Below, in pieces: positions 7,618 through 15,830 of a stretch of DNA of 64,000 nucleotides. The notes below the pieces were generated by a model. That model was given only the letters and a program-made list of their open reading frames with translations, had not been told where the DNA came from and did not search any database. A program made the position numbers and the translations under genes. The stretch's first letter is position 1. Each line of letters opens with the position of its first letter. The stretch is from Fimenecus sp045594885 (GTDB lineage: Bacteria > Bacillota > Clostridia > Oscillospirales > Acutalibacteraceae), in the NCBI GenBank assembly GCA_045594885.1, contig JAZNZJ010000026.1, positions 32,816 through 96,815 on the forward strand, read 5' to 3'.

Positions 7618-8886
7618 TCAATATTGGTCCTTGAGCCCTTGCTCATCAAAAAGGAACACGGTTTCAAGAACAACTTTGAGAGAATCCTCAATAGTTTTCA
7701 TTTCAAGAATATCTGCCTTGTCATCACGAGTATGATAATATCTTGCGGGAGCAGGGTCCATAGATGTAAAGGCAACTGATTTAATTCCGCCCTGTTGCAT
7801 TGCAGCAGCATCGGTTGAACCCAATGGTGTAGTTGTGAAATTTACGGGAACGCCTGCATTTTCTGCACCTTTTTTCATCAATGCACAAGCCTGTTTATCA
7901 AGTGCTACGGTTGCGGTCATATCCTTTGTAACCACACCCATAAAATCATAGTCACGAAGTGTATCAAGAGCCACGAAAACAGTTTCTACACCGTCGTTTT
8001 TAAATTCATCACCGTGAGCCTCTGCAAATGCCTTTGAGCCTCGAAGACCTTCTTCCTCAGCACCTACTGACATTGCTACAACCTCTGTGTTTTCAAATCG
8101 AATTTCATTGTTTCTCAAATAAAGCAGTACAGCCATTGAAACAAATACACCTGTAAGGTCATCGTTTGCACCGTCAACAACGAGCTTCCAATTGACAAAG
8201 AACATTACAGACGCTAAAAAGGGAATTGTAACTACCTGTAAAATCAATGGAACAAGTTGAAGTTGACTACTGTCAACATAAAAGCCAAATACGGAAAGCA
8301 CAAGAGTTATAAGAAGACTCAACACTGCACCTACAACAACCGTTGTAACAAGCTTTGGCCCACCCAAATAAGTGTATCGCCATTCATAAGCAGTATCCAT
8401 ATGGCCGCCTATGATAATTCTTCTCTTTGTTTCACCACTTGCTTTTCTTGTACATATTACATTGCTTGATTCAGCCTTTTTAAAGAATGGGTCAAGCACT
8501 TTTTTGTATAAAAGAAATTCACCAACAAGGAATACAACAGCAACGAGTGTAAGTACTAAAGAAATTATATGAAAAATACCTGCAGCTACGGGGATTGCAC
8601 CTGTATATGCCACAATTCCTAGAATTGCCGCAACCAGTGCCAACACACCGTCAATTGTTACCCAACTCATAAAAGCCTTGGGACTTAATGTGAATTTTTC
8701 TCTCTTGACTTCATCGGCAATAGGTGTCATCAATTTTTCAATATAATCTTGACCCTTTTCTTCACCCTCAAAGCCTGCGGCTCTTGGCCCTATTTCTTTA
8801 CATACTTTTTTTATCTCTCTAACTGCAAAATTAGAGCATTCACGTACTTTTGAAGCATAATGTGTATGACTCTCATAAGCTTTCAT
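7618..8886 (-). CDS. Membrane-embedded M28-family zinc aminopeptidase
   Basis: Predicted di-zinc exopeptidase of the M28 family with its fold interrupted by membrane helices. Metal ligands are recognisable in order: GGHMD (His), GANDD (bridging Asp), AEEEGL (catalytic Glu and ligand Glu), ALDTLRDYD (Asp) and YYHTRDD (last His). Hydrophobic segments lie at residues 75-130 and 180-235, between the first His and the bridging Asp, so the enzyme is probably membrane-associated. The start at 8886 is fixed by GGAGGTCACAGT; a longer frame to 8919 has no ribosome-binding site. Substrate unknown. Confidence 0.88.
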   Translation of the reverse strand: MKAYESHTHYASKVRECSNFAVREIKKVCKEIGPRAAGFEGEEKGQDYIEKLMTPIADEVKREKFTLSPKAFMSWVTIDGVLALVAAILGIVAYTGAIPVAAGIFHIISLVLTLVAVVFLVGEFLLYKKVLDPFFKKAESSNVICTRKASGETKRRIIIGGHMDTAYEWRYTYLGGPKLVTTVVVGAVLSLLITLVLSVFGFYVDSSQLQLVPLILQVVTIPFLASVMFFVNWKLVVDGANDDLTGVFVSMAVLLYLRNNEIRFENTEVVAMSVGAEEEGLRGSKAFAEAHGDEFKNDGVETVFVALDTLRDYDFMGVVTKDMTATVALDKQACALMKKGAENAGVPVNFTTTPLGSTDAAAMQQGGIKSVAFTSMDPAPARYYHTRDDKADILEMKTIEDSLKVVLETVFLFDEQGLKDQY

Positions 8887-8934
8887 ACTGTGACCTCCAC
8901 AAGTGGCATAAAATACCACACTATATTCTTTAAC

Positions 8935-8963
8935 ATTGTACCATACTTTTTTTATTTAGTCAC
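8935..8963 (-). promoter_or_regulatory. Probable promoter of the M28 peptidase-lipoprotein operon
   Basis: GTGACT (8958-8963) and TACAAT (8935-8940) with a 17-base spacer, directed at the gene starting at 8886. Confidence 0.5.
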
Positions 8964-8989
8964 TACAAATTTTAAAAATTTTAGAAATA

Positions 8990-9040
8990 TTGACATCGTG
9001 ACAAAAAAATAATAAACTATATTACATAATAATATAGTTT
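8990..9040 (+). promoter_or_regulatory. Promoter with overlapping 11-bp inverted repeat
   Basis: TTGACA (8990-8995) and TAAACT (9013-9018) with a 17-base spacer drive the VanY-like gene. A perfect inverted repeat, AAACTATATTA (9014-9024) and TAATATAGTTT (9030-9040) with a 5-base loop, overlaps the -10 and the start of transcription and ends one base before the AAGGA ribosome-binding site. It could be an operator or an mRNA hairpin. Confidence 0.65.
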
Positions 9041-9053
9041 AAGGATTTTATAT

Positions 9054-9914
9054 ATGAAAAAATTGCAGTTAAAAATTAAAATGTTTTTATTAGCATTGCT
9101 TATTCTTACTCTCAGCGTTCTTATTGTTCTCTACGTGGCTTTTTGTCGTGATGGCAATTACAACTCGGTTGAAATTACACAACGTACAGAAACCACCACA
9201 CAAGCACCTGAAGCAACGACGGACGATGTTTCTGCACCTGAAGAAGATTTAACCGTAACCGAGGCAGAAAGCACCACTATACCTGAAGAAAGCACAACTC
9301 AACCTCTAGTTATATGGCAGAGCTATAAACCCGCAGAAAATCTTGCAACTGAAAATTGGGCTCTTACTTTAATCAATAAAGATTTTCCCCTTGATAAAAC
9401 ATACTCGCCCACACTTGCCCCTGTGATTGAAGGAAGTTCAATTACTGCCGACACCCGTGTTGCAGAAGAATTCAAAAAAATGTATGCGGACGCACAAACC
9501 GCAGGCTTTGTTCTCACACCATATTCAGGATATTGCAGTTATCAAAGACAGCAAACAAACTACAATAACAAGGTTCAAGCCTTTATTCTTCAAGGTATGG
9601 CCGAGGATGAAGCAAAACAGAATGCAGAAAAAAGAATTGAACCTGCAGGTTGTAGCGAAAACGGTGCGGGACTCAGTATTGACATAATAAGTGCAAGTGC
9701 AGGTTTTGCGTCAACAAAAGAATATGAGTGGCTTACACAAAATGCTCATAATTATGGTTTTATTCTTCGATACCCCAGTGATAAGACCGAAATAACGGGA
9801 ATGATTTATCAGCCATGGCACTGGCGTTATGTGGGCGTTGAAGCCGCAACTGAAATGAAATCAGGCAATTTATGTTTAGAAGAATATCTTAAAGTTACTA
9901 AAACTGAAAATTAA
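9054..9914 (+). CDS. VanY-family D,D-carboxypeptidase-like protein, probably inactive
   Basis: Fold assignment rests on SGYCSYQRQ, the KRIEPAGCSENGAGLSID segment and PWHWRYVG. Active VanY/LdcB enzymes use SxHxxGxAxD for two zinc ligands and ExWH for the catalytic Glu and third ligand. Here the His is Asn (CSENGAG) and the Glu is Gln (YQPWHW), while the Asp and last His remain. An N-terminal membrane helix (residues 9-28) and a Thr/Glu/Pro-rich linker to about residue 85 place the domain outside the cell. It may bind peptidoglycan stem peptides or act as a regulator rather than cleave. It is a single-gene transcript with its own promoter and terminator. Confidence 0.85.
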   Translation: MKKLQLKIKMFLLALLILTLSVLIVLYVAFCRDGNYNSVEITQRTETTTQAPEATTDDVSAPEEDLTVTEAESTTIPEESTTQPLVIWQSYKPAENLATENWALTLINKDFPLDKTYSPTLAPVIEGSSITADTRVAEEFKKMYADAQTAGFVLTPYSGYCSYQRQQTNYNNKVQAFILQGMAEDEAKQNAEKRIEPAGCSENGAGLSIDIISASAGFASTKEYEWLTQNAHNYGFILRYPSDKTEITGMIYQPWHWRYVGVEAATEMKSGNLCLEEYLKVTKTEN

Positions 9915-9927
9915 TTATCAAATATTT

Positions 9928-9956
9928 AATGCGGAGTTAATAGCTCCGCATTTTTT
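9928..9956 (+). terminator. Terminator of the VanY-like gene
   Basis: AATGCGGAG/CTCCGCATT stem with a 7-base loop, followed by six T. Confidence 0.88.
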
Positions 9957-9965
9957 GCATTTAAA

Positions 9966-9990
9966 AAGCCACTCACGAGGAGTGGCTTTA
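9966..9990 (-). terminator. Terminator of the 14-gene surface-protein cluster
   Basis: Perfect 10-bp stem AAAGCCACTC/GAGTGGCTTT with a 5-base loop; the minus strand continues TTTTTAAA. It lies 18 bases past the last gene of the cluster. Confidence 0.82.
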
Positions 9991-10008
9991 ATTATTTAAA
10001 ATATTAGA

Positions 10009-11637
10009 TTAGATTGCGGGCTGTTCTTCCTCTTCTTCATCATCCTTCTTGCGTTTAAAGAGGATTATGATGAATAAGAACAAGCTAAGCACCATTGTCA
10101 GACCTAATGTAACGGGGTTTTGGAACAAATCTGCAAGAGTATCTGGGTTAGGTATAATCGGTACGTCCTTTTTAGGTCCGCCGATTGTAATAATAACACC
10201 GTCGTTATCTTTATCTTTGTCACCACCGTCATAATCATCTATATGACCATCGCCGTCTTTATCAGGGTCCTTATCATCAGGAATTCCGTCATTATCGTCA
10301 TCGGGGTCGGTAACATCGGGGTCGCCGTCACCATCAGTATCGACGTCGGGGTGGTCGGGGTCATCCTTATCGGGAATACCGTCGCCATCATCGTCGTCAT
10401 CTTTGTCATCGGGGATTCCGTCATCATCCTTGTCATCATCGGGGATTATTTCGCCATCGGGAAGCCCATCGTTGTCATCATCGTCATCTTCACTGTCGAG
10501 AATACCATCACCGTCTGTGTCACGTTCGGGACTATCTGGGTCGTCCTTATCAAGAATGCCGTCATTGTCATCGTCGTCATCCTCATTGTCGGGGATGCCG
10601 TCGTTGTCGTCATCGTCATCTACCTTGTCAGGAGTGCCGTCACCGTCTGTATCACGGTCGGGATGGTCAGGGTCATCCTTATCGGGAATGCCGTCATTGT
10701 CGTCATCGTCATCCTTATCATCGGGGATGCCGTCATTGTCGTCATCGTCGTCATTTCTGTCAGGAATACCGTCATCGTCTGTATCTCGATTAGGGTGGTC
10801 AGGGTCATCCTCATCCGGAATTCCATCGCCGTCATCATCGGGGTCAGGAATTATATCATCATTGTCACCATCGGGGTCAACATCTCCGGGATTATCAGGG
10901 TCACCGGGGTCAGTTTTGTCCGGGTCTTGGTCCGGAATTCCATTACCGTCGTTATCTACAATGTGAAAATCAAGATAAATAACCTTTGTTCCCTCAGGAA
11001 CAAGAACTACCTGTGTGCCGTCCGATGCCTCTGTAAGAGTAATTTCATCAACTTCATCTGTAAATTCAACAACAAATGCTGTGTTTGAAAGCACTTTGTC
11101 ATCTTTTGCGATTGTAACGAAATGCTTTCCTTCAGAAATGTCTTCAACCTTGTAACGACCGTCATCATCAGTAGTAGCAGTTGCACTACCAAAATCAAAG
11201 CTCATAGTAGCATCTTTAAGCTCTTTGTCGCCTAAATACACGGTACCTTCCATATCAGCCTTTTGGCAATCATCATTGGGGTCGTCCGAACATTTTTTAA
11301 AGGTAACATCAACATTAGTATCAGTAACAATATCACTGATTTTCAGATTTCCGTTGACATATTCATCTGTAACATCAACACCATTTACAGTAATGGAATC
11401 TAAATGATAACCATTTTCTGTAAAGACGCCAAGGTCGATTTCACCAAATCTGTCAATTTTAAATTGTGTTCCGTCAGCACATATTTTGCCGTTAACAAGA
11501 ACAAAACCACCGTCGTTGTAATTGATTGTTACATTGTGTTCAAATGGCACAACTGTACCAATCTGTGTTGCAAAACTGGGAATAGCCGTAGCTATGAGCA
11601 TTGCAATAACAACAACAATACTAAATACTTTTTTCAA
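10009..11637 (-). CDS. Membrane-tethered acidic Asp-rich (TSP3-type) repeat protein
   Basis: Last gene of the cluster, 542 residues. A signal peptide (KKVFSIVVVIAMLIATAIP) is followed by a beta domain (VTINYNDGGFVLVNGK), a carboxypeptidase-regulatory-like beta domain (GTVYLGDKELKDA, TDDDGRYKVEDI), then about 250 residues of thrombospondin type 3-like repeats built from DDDDNDGIPD, DTDGDG and DPDHPD units, which in the family bind Ca2+ and form a rigid stalk. Then come IPNPDT, a membrane helix and FKRKKDDEEEEEQ. The start codon is TTG, with GGAGGTGGATTTCA before it. It probably anchors or spaces the secreted partners at the cell surface; that role is inferred. Confidence 0.8.
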   Translation of the reverse strand: MKKVFSIVVVIAMLIATAIPSFATQIGTVVPFEHNVTINYNDGGFVLVNGKICADGTQFKIDRFGEIDLGVFTENGYHLDSITVNGVDVTDEYVNGNLKISDIVTDTNVDVTFKKCSDDPNDDCQKADMEGTVYLGDKELKDATMSFDFGSATATTDDDGRYKVEDISEGKHFVTIAKDDKVLSNTAFVVEFTDEVDEITLTEASDGTQVVLVPEGTKVIYLDFHIVDNDGNGIPDQDPDKTDPGDPDNPGDVDPDGDNDDIIPDPDDDGDGIPDEDDPDHPNRDTDDDGIPDRNDDDDDNDGIPDDKDDDDDNDGIPDKDDPDHPDRDTDGDGTPDKVDDDDDNDGIPDNEDDDDDNDGILDKDDPDSPERDTDGDGILDSEDDDDDNDGLPDGEIIPDDDKDDDGIPDDKDDDDDGDGIPDKDDPDHPDVDTDGDGDPDVTDPDDDNDGIPDDKDPDKDGDGHIDDYDGGDKDKDNDGVIITIGGPKKDVPIIPNPDTLADLFQNPVTLGLTMVLSLFLFIIILFKRKKDDEEEEEQPAI

Positions 11638-11686
11638 TGAAATCCACCTCCTTGAAAAATTTTTACCAAATCAACACGGAGGTCGA

Positions 11687-12223
11687 TTACGGAGTAGTTT
11701 TACCGCTATCGTAAACCACTGTGAATGTAAGTGTATCTCTGTATTCGCCAACCGGTTTACCTTCAAAGCTTGTAATTGCTACTTTAACATTTTTGCCGTC
11801 TATTACATTGGGGGCTGTTGTATTTGCAGGGTTAACTGCATCGAAAGTAACTGCACCGCCACCTGTAATAGTATAATCTAATTCTTCAGCTGTGCCGTCA
11901 GCTTTCATTTTGCCACTACCTGAAACAGAAATTGTAAGAGATGCACCAATAAGAAGCTGTGACTCAACTTTATAAGTCATATCGTGTTCATCTTTATTGT
12001 TCCAAGGAATACTTGTATCCGCCGGAATTGTAACAGTATATGACCAGTCTGTGTTCTCATCAAAAGTTGTATAAACATCTGCTGTACCTGTCTGAGCACC
12101 TGTTGAAGCATCAGGAGTTGGTTCAGCCTGATTAATTTGTGTTTCGGTCGCTGCCGCAAATGCAGGAACCGCAATAGCCATCATCATTACGATAGCCATT
12201 AATAAAGCAATAATTTTTTTCAT
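11687..12223 (-). CDS. Secreted array protein 11 (small repeated-module family)
   Basis: Member of the eleven-paralogue array, 178 residues, family not recognised. The signal peptide KKIIALLMAIVMMMAIAVP is a near copy of its neighbours'. The mature domain has the shared TIPADTSIPW motif, the SQLLIGASL strand, an M-K-A turn and the closing GEYRDTLTFTVVY strand. It differs in having a longer linker after the signal peptide (rich in Thr, Pro and Gln) and in lacking the second conserved Trp. AAAGGAGAGTAAATTATT precedes the ATG. It lies between array protein 10 and the TSP3-type stalk gene. Confidence 0.82.
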   Translation of the reverse strand: MKKIIALLMAIVMMMAIAVPAFAAATETQINQAEPTPDASTGAQTGTADVYTTFDENTDWSYTVTIPADTSIPWNNKDEHDMTYKVESQLLIGASLTISVSGSGKMKADGTAEELDYTITGGGAVTFDAVNPANTTAPNVIDGKNVKVAITSFEGKPVGEYRDTLTFTVVYDSGKTTP

Positions 12224-12262
12224 AATAATTTACTCTCCTTTAATGGAGCAGTCAAATCTTAA

Positions 12263-12739
12263 TTAAACGATTTCTGCTGTGAATGTAAGAGTATCTGTGT
12301 AAGCATCAACAGGAACTGTTAACCAAGCTGCATTTGATGTATCAATAGTAACTGTATCAACTTTGTCAACTAACACTTCTTCAGTTGCTGTGAATGTAGC
12401 ATCTGTGATTGTATAAGCAAGAGTAGCTGTTGAGCCATCCTTTTTCATAAGATATTCATCATCTGCGTCAGCAACAGAAACCTTTACAAAATCATCTGTT
12501 GCAAGCTGACTGTTGATTGTGTATTCAATTTTTGTTGTAGTTGCTTCCCAATAAATTTCCTGAGTTGCAGGAATTGAAACTGTGTACCAAGTTGGGTCAC
12601 TGCCGTCTTCTTTTACTGTCTTTGTGTTAATAATTGTATCGTTACCTGCGTTTGAACCGCCTTGAACTGCTGCAAAAGCAGGAACTGCGATAGCCATCAT
12701 CATTACGATAGCCATTACTAATGCTAAAATCTTTTTCAT
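12263..12739 (-). CDS. Secreted array protein 10
   Basis: 158 residues, same module. The signal peptide is KKILALVMAIVMMMAIAVP, identical to that of proteins 3, 5, 7 and 8. Mature motifs: WYTVSIPATQEIYW, NSQLATDDFVKVSV, LMKKDGSTATLAYTI and AAWLTVPVDAYTDTLTFTAE. It ends at EIV, like proteins 3 and 9. AAGGAGAAAACGTT precedes the ATG. No cysteine, catalytic motif, sortase motif or membrane anchor is visible after the signal peptide, so it should be released or assembled outside the cell. Confidence 0.83.
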   Translation of the reverse strand: MKKILALVMAIVMMMAIAVPAFAAVQGGSNAGNDTIINTKTVKEDGSDPTWYTVSIPATQEIYWEATTTKIEYTINSQLATDDFVKVSVADADDEYLMKKDGSTATLAYTITDATFTATEEVLVDKVDTVTIDTSNAAWLTVPVDAYTDTLTFTAEIV

Positions 12740-12760
12740 AACGTTTTCTCCTTAAAAATT

Positions 12761-13240
12761 TTATACCAGCTCTGCTGTGAATGTTAATGTACCACTGTAA
12801 TTATCAATTGAAGCTTCTTCCCAATTTGAAGTGGGAATGTTCACCTTTACCGCTGATGTTTCGGGTGACGATGCTAAAATTACTGATTGTTTAGTGGTAT
12901 ATGTTGTATCACTTAAACCATATTTAAGTGTTGCAGTTTTTGCTTGATTTTTCATAGTGAAACCATCGGCTGATGATACAACAATGCTAACAAGCTTTCC
13001 TGTCTGAAGTTGACAGAATATTGAATATTCTACATTGGTGTATTCCTTTCCCCAAGGAATTTCAACTTCTGCGGGAATGGTCACTGTAAATGAGCCTTCG
13101 CCTTTATCTTTTATGCCGTCAACAACAACTTTAGTTGTTGTTCCTGCAGTACCATTATCATATTGAGTATTGGCAAATGCAGGAATACAAACTGCAAACA
13201 TCATAACAAGAGCAAGAGCTAATGAAAGTACTTTTTTCAT
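12761..13240 (-). CDS. Secreted array protein 9
   Basis: 159 residues, same module with a diverged signal peptide (KKVLSLALALVMMFAVCIP) closer to that of protein 2. Mature motifs: SFTVTIPAEVEIPWG, FCQLQTGKLVSIVV, TMKNQAKTATLKYGL and SNWEEASIDNYSGTLTFT. One cysteine lies in the conserved QL strand. The ribosome-binding site is GAGGGCTTAAT. The gene starts 24 bases before protein 8 ends in genome order and is clearly part of the same transcript. Confidence 0.83.
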   Translation of the reverse strand: MKKVLSLALALVMMFAVCIPAFANTQYDNGTAGTTTKVVVDGIKDKGEGSFTVTIPAEVEIPWGKEYTNVEYSIFCQLQTGKLVSIVVSSADGFTMKNQAKTATLKYGLSDTTYTTKQSVILASSPETSAVKVNIPTSNWEEASIDNYSGTLTFTAELV

Positions 13241-13264
13241 ATTAAGCCCTCATTTTTAAATCAA

Positions 13265-13732
13265 TTATGCACTAACTACTTCTGCTGTGAAAGAAATCTG
13301 TCCTTCATAAACATCATAAGGAACTGCGTCCCAAGCACCTGGTGTGATTGTAATGTCAAATTTATGTTCTTCATTTGAAACAACTTCTTTTTCTGAAAGA
13401 CCGTCTGTTTTGTCTGTTGCAGTAAATTCAATTGATTTACCTGCAGCACTTGTCAAATCCTGTGATTTTGCAAGTGTAACCTGAACTTTTTTACCTGAAA
13501 CGAGCTGACTTGTGATGAAATAAGATGCTTGACCGTTTGTGTTCCAAGTAAGATTAACTGAAGCAGGAATTGTAACTGACCATGTACCGTCACCAACACC
13601 TGATGTACCGTCAACGATAACAGTTGTATCACCTGCTTTTGTTGCACTATTTAATGAATTAGTTGCAAAAGCAGGAACTGCAATAGCCATCATCATTACG
13701 ATAGCCATAACGAGTGCTAAAATCTTTTTCAT
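13265..13732 (-). CDS. Secreted array protein 8
   Basis: 155 residues from the ATG at 13732, which follows AAAGGAGATTAATATT; a longer open frame to 13786 runs back into the end of protein 7 and is not used. The signal peptide is the common KKILALVMAIVMMMAIAVP. Mature motifs: TWSVTIPASVNLTWN, TSQLVSGKKVQVTL and GAWDAVPYDVYEGQISFTAE. The central part is Lys/Asp-rich and differs from its neighbours. Confidence 0.82.
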   Translation of the reverse strand: MKKILALVMAIVMMMAIAVPAFATNSLNSATKAGDTTVIVDGTSGVGDGTWSVTIPASVNLTWNTNGQASYFITSQLVSGKKVQVTLAKSQDLTSAAGKSIEFTATDKTDGLSEKEVVSNEEHKFDITITPGAWDAVPYDVYEGQISFTAEVVSA

Positions 13733-13766
13733 AATATTAATCTCCTTTATCTCTATTGGAATCAAC

Positions 13767-14264
13767 TTAAACAGCTGAGTAAACAACTGTATATGTTACT
13801 GTACCCTGATAAACTGCAGGAACTGCCTGGTCGTACTGTTCTTGTGCAATACTGATTGTAATATCTGTGTCAGGACCTTCGTTATTGTTGATTTCGTTAA
13901 ATGTTTTTGCGTCAACACCGCCTGCGAGTGTGTATTCAAGTGAATAGCCTACAGCAACATCACTTGTCATTACAGCACCATTATCAGCAGCAACTGAAAC
14001 TTTAAGACTTGCGCCGATAGGAAGCTGTGATGTAACTGAATAGTTAGCATCTTTAGTAGCTGTATCATCCCAAGCAAATGTGAATGATGCGGGATAAGTA
14101 ACTGTGTAAGTAGCATCTGCATCTGATGTTGTTGTAGCAACTACTACCTGACCTTTTTGAGAACCGTCAGCTTCTTTTGCTGTATTTTGGTCAATAGCAA
14201 AAGCGGGAACTGCAATAGCCATCATCATTACGATAGCCATAACGAGTGCTAAAATCTTTTTCAT
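13767..14264 (-). CDS. Secreted array protein 7
   Basis: 165 residues. Common signal peptide, then YTVTYPASFTFAWD, VTSQLPIGASLKVSV and a closing AVYQGTVTYTVVY strand. The second conserved Trp is replaced by Tyr (AQEQYDQA). The mature region is acidic and its last strand resembles that of protein 11 and the giant protein (TYTVVY, TYTVIY). The 5' end is almost identical in DNA to those of proteins 4, 5 and 8. Confidence 0.82.
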   Translation of the reverse strand: MKKILALVMAIVMMMAIAVPAFAIDQNTAKEADGSQKGQVVVATTTSDADATYTVTYPASFTFAWDDTATKDANYSVTSQLPIGASLKVSVAADNGAVMTSDVAVGYSLEYTLAGGVDAKTFNEINNNEGPDTDITISIAQEQYDQAVPAVYQGTVTYTVVYSAV

Positions 14265-14276
14265 AATATTTTCTCC

Positions 14277-14762
14277 TTATTTCGTCTTTATTGAAACTGT
14301 AAATGTTACAAGGTCTGCATAATTATCAACTGAAACCTGATTCCAATGCTCCGGAAGAATAAGCACATATAAAACGTCCTCAACTTTGGTTTCCGGAATA
14401 ACAGATTCAGTTAAACTGAAATTACCGTTAAGAAGTGCATATGGAATTGCACCATTTACACCGTCTTTTAAAAGGTAATTATTCTGACCTTTTACATCGA
14501 AGTCTAAAACTTTTCCTGTTTCAAGCTGACACTCAACTGTGAATGGAATATAAGTATTTGTTGCACCCCAGTAAATTTCAACCTTTGCAGGAATTGTAAC
14601 TATATAGTATGCGGCTTCTGTGCCATTCTCTTTTGTTGTAAGAGTGCAAATGTCTGTATTTGCCACATTATTGTTGTTATCAATTGTATTAGTGGCAAAT
14701 GACGAAAAGCACATACTAATCAATAAAAGTAAAATTATTACGAGAGTTAAAATTCTTTTCAT
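14277..14762 (-). CDS. Secreted array protein 6 (divergent signal peptide)
   Basis: 161 residues with the most divergent signal peptide of the array (KRILTLVIILLLLISMCFS), which shares no long DNA identity with the others. The mature module keeps YYIVTIPAKVEIYWG, VECQLETGKVLDFDV, LLKDGVNGAIPYAL and EHWNQVSVDNYADLVTFT. A cysteine lies in the QL strand, as in protein 9. Because its 5' end has escaped the homogenisation seen in its neighbours, it may be an older copy. The spacing of 12 bases to protein 7 fits one transcript. Confidence 0.82.
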   Translation of the reverse strand: MKRILTLVIILLLLISMCFSSFATNTIDNNNNVANTDICTLTTKENGTEAAYYIVTIPAKVEIYWGATNTYIPFTVECQLETGKVLDFDVKGQNNYLLKDGVNGAIPYALLNGNFSLTESVIPETKVEDVLYVLILPEHWNQVSVDNYADLVTFTVSIKTK

Positions 14763-14788
14763 AATCTTACCCCCATCAATTAAGCGAT

Positions 14789-15271
14789 TTAAACCTTATC
14801 GCTAAGAGTAGCTGTAAATGTAACATGACTTGAATATTCAGCGATTGTCTTATTCCAGTCAGCAACTGTGAATGTAAGAGTTTCTGTTTCGTCTGAAACT
14901 TCAACATAATCAACATCAACGTCACCTGATACTGTGTATTCAAGTGTATCAGCAGTACCATTAGCTGTCATTGTACCTGTAACACCATGTGATGTCTGGT
15001 CTGCAACTGTAACATTGAGTTCCTTGCCAACTGCAAGTTGTGTTATTACTGTGTATGTTACATCATATGTTGGCGCATTCCAAGGAATAACGATTTCTGC
15101 AGGATATGTAACTGTATAAGTACCTGCACCAACTGCTGTCGTATCTGTCGTAACAAGAACATTATCATTCTGATTTGCTCCGCCAACTTCTGAAAAGCTA
15201 CCTGCGAATGCGGGAACTGCAATAGCCATCATCATTACGATAGCCATAACGAGTGCTAAAATCTTTTTCAT
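14789..15271 (-). CDS. Secreted array protein 5
   Basis: 160 residues. Common signal peptide, then YTVTYPAEIVIPWN, ITQLAVGKELNVTV, GTMTANGTADTLEYTV and ADWNKTIAEYSSHVTFTATL. It ends with a short charged tail (SDKV). The ATG follows a TAGGAGAAAATATT ribosome-binding site. No anchor or catalytic motif is visible. Confidence 0.83.
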   Translation of the reverse strand: MKKILALVMAIVMMMAIAVPAFAGSFSEVGGANQNDNVLVTTDTTAVGAGTYTVTYPAEIVIPWNAPTYDVTYTVITQLAVGKELNVTVADQTSHGVTGTMTANGTADTLEYTVSGDVDVDYVEVSDETETLTFTVADWNKTIAEYSSHVTFTATLSDKV

Positions 15272-15306
15272 AATATTTTCTCCTAAATGAAAATTAATTT
15301 TAAAAA

Positions 15307-15798
15307 TTAAATGTCAACGATTTCTGATGTGAATGTAAGAATATCTTTGTATTCGTCGAATGATGCTCCATCCCAATTTGGTTTTGAAACATCAACACTA
15401 AAGCTGTATGTTGCGTCAGTTTCAGTAGCTAAAACAACGGGTCTTGTTGTTTTTGCAGTTGTTTCGCCGCTAAGTGCGTATGCAAGTTTTGCACCGCCTG
15501 CATTAACCATTTCAAAACCATTTGCATCTTTGTCAATGATTGCAACAGAAACGCATTTACCTGTCTTAAGCTGTGATGTAATTGAATACTCGAAGCTTGT
15601 GTTTTCATCGCCCCATGTAAGAGCCATTGTTGCAGGATAAGTAACTGTATAAGTACCTTCGCCAGCAACACCAGAAATATCTGTAACAACTTCTGCGTCG
15701 CCTGATTCGTTACCAACTTCAAGAGTTGCTGCAAATGAAGGAACTGCAATAGCCATCATCATTACGATAGCCATAACGAGTGCTAAAATCTTTTTCAT
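15307..15798 (-). CDS. Secreted array protein 4
   Basis: 163 residues. The signal peptide is the common one with VPSFA at the cleavage region. Mature motifs: YTVTYPATMALTWG, ITSQLKTGKCVSVAI, FEMVNAGGAKLAYAL and PNWDGASFDEYKDILTFTSE. One cysteine lies in the QL strand. AAAGGAGATAAATATT precedes the ATG. The 5' 60 or so bases match those of proteins 3, 5, 7 and 8 almost exactly. Confidence 0.83.
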   Translation of the reverse strand: MKKILALVMAIVMMMAIAVPSFAATLEVGNESGDAEVVTDISGVAGEGTYTVTYPATMALTWGDENTSFEYSITSQLKTGKCVSVAIIDKDANGFEMVNAGGAKLAYALSGETTAKTTRPVVLATETDATYSFSVDVSKPNWDGASFDEYKDILTFTSEIVDI

Positions 15799-15830
15799 AA
15801 TATTTATCTCCTTTTTAAATTAACTAACAA

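Noticed and set aside
10120..11088. Long open frames (up to 322 codons) on the plus strand and in another minus frame across the Asp-rich repeat gene
   Set aside because: They are mirror frames of the biased GAY/GAT-rich TSP3-type repeats; no ribosome-binding site, low-complexity product (Val/Ile or Ser runs), and fully inside a well-supported gene.
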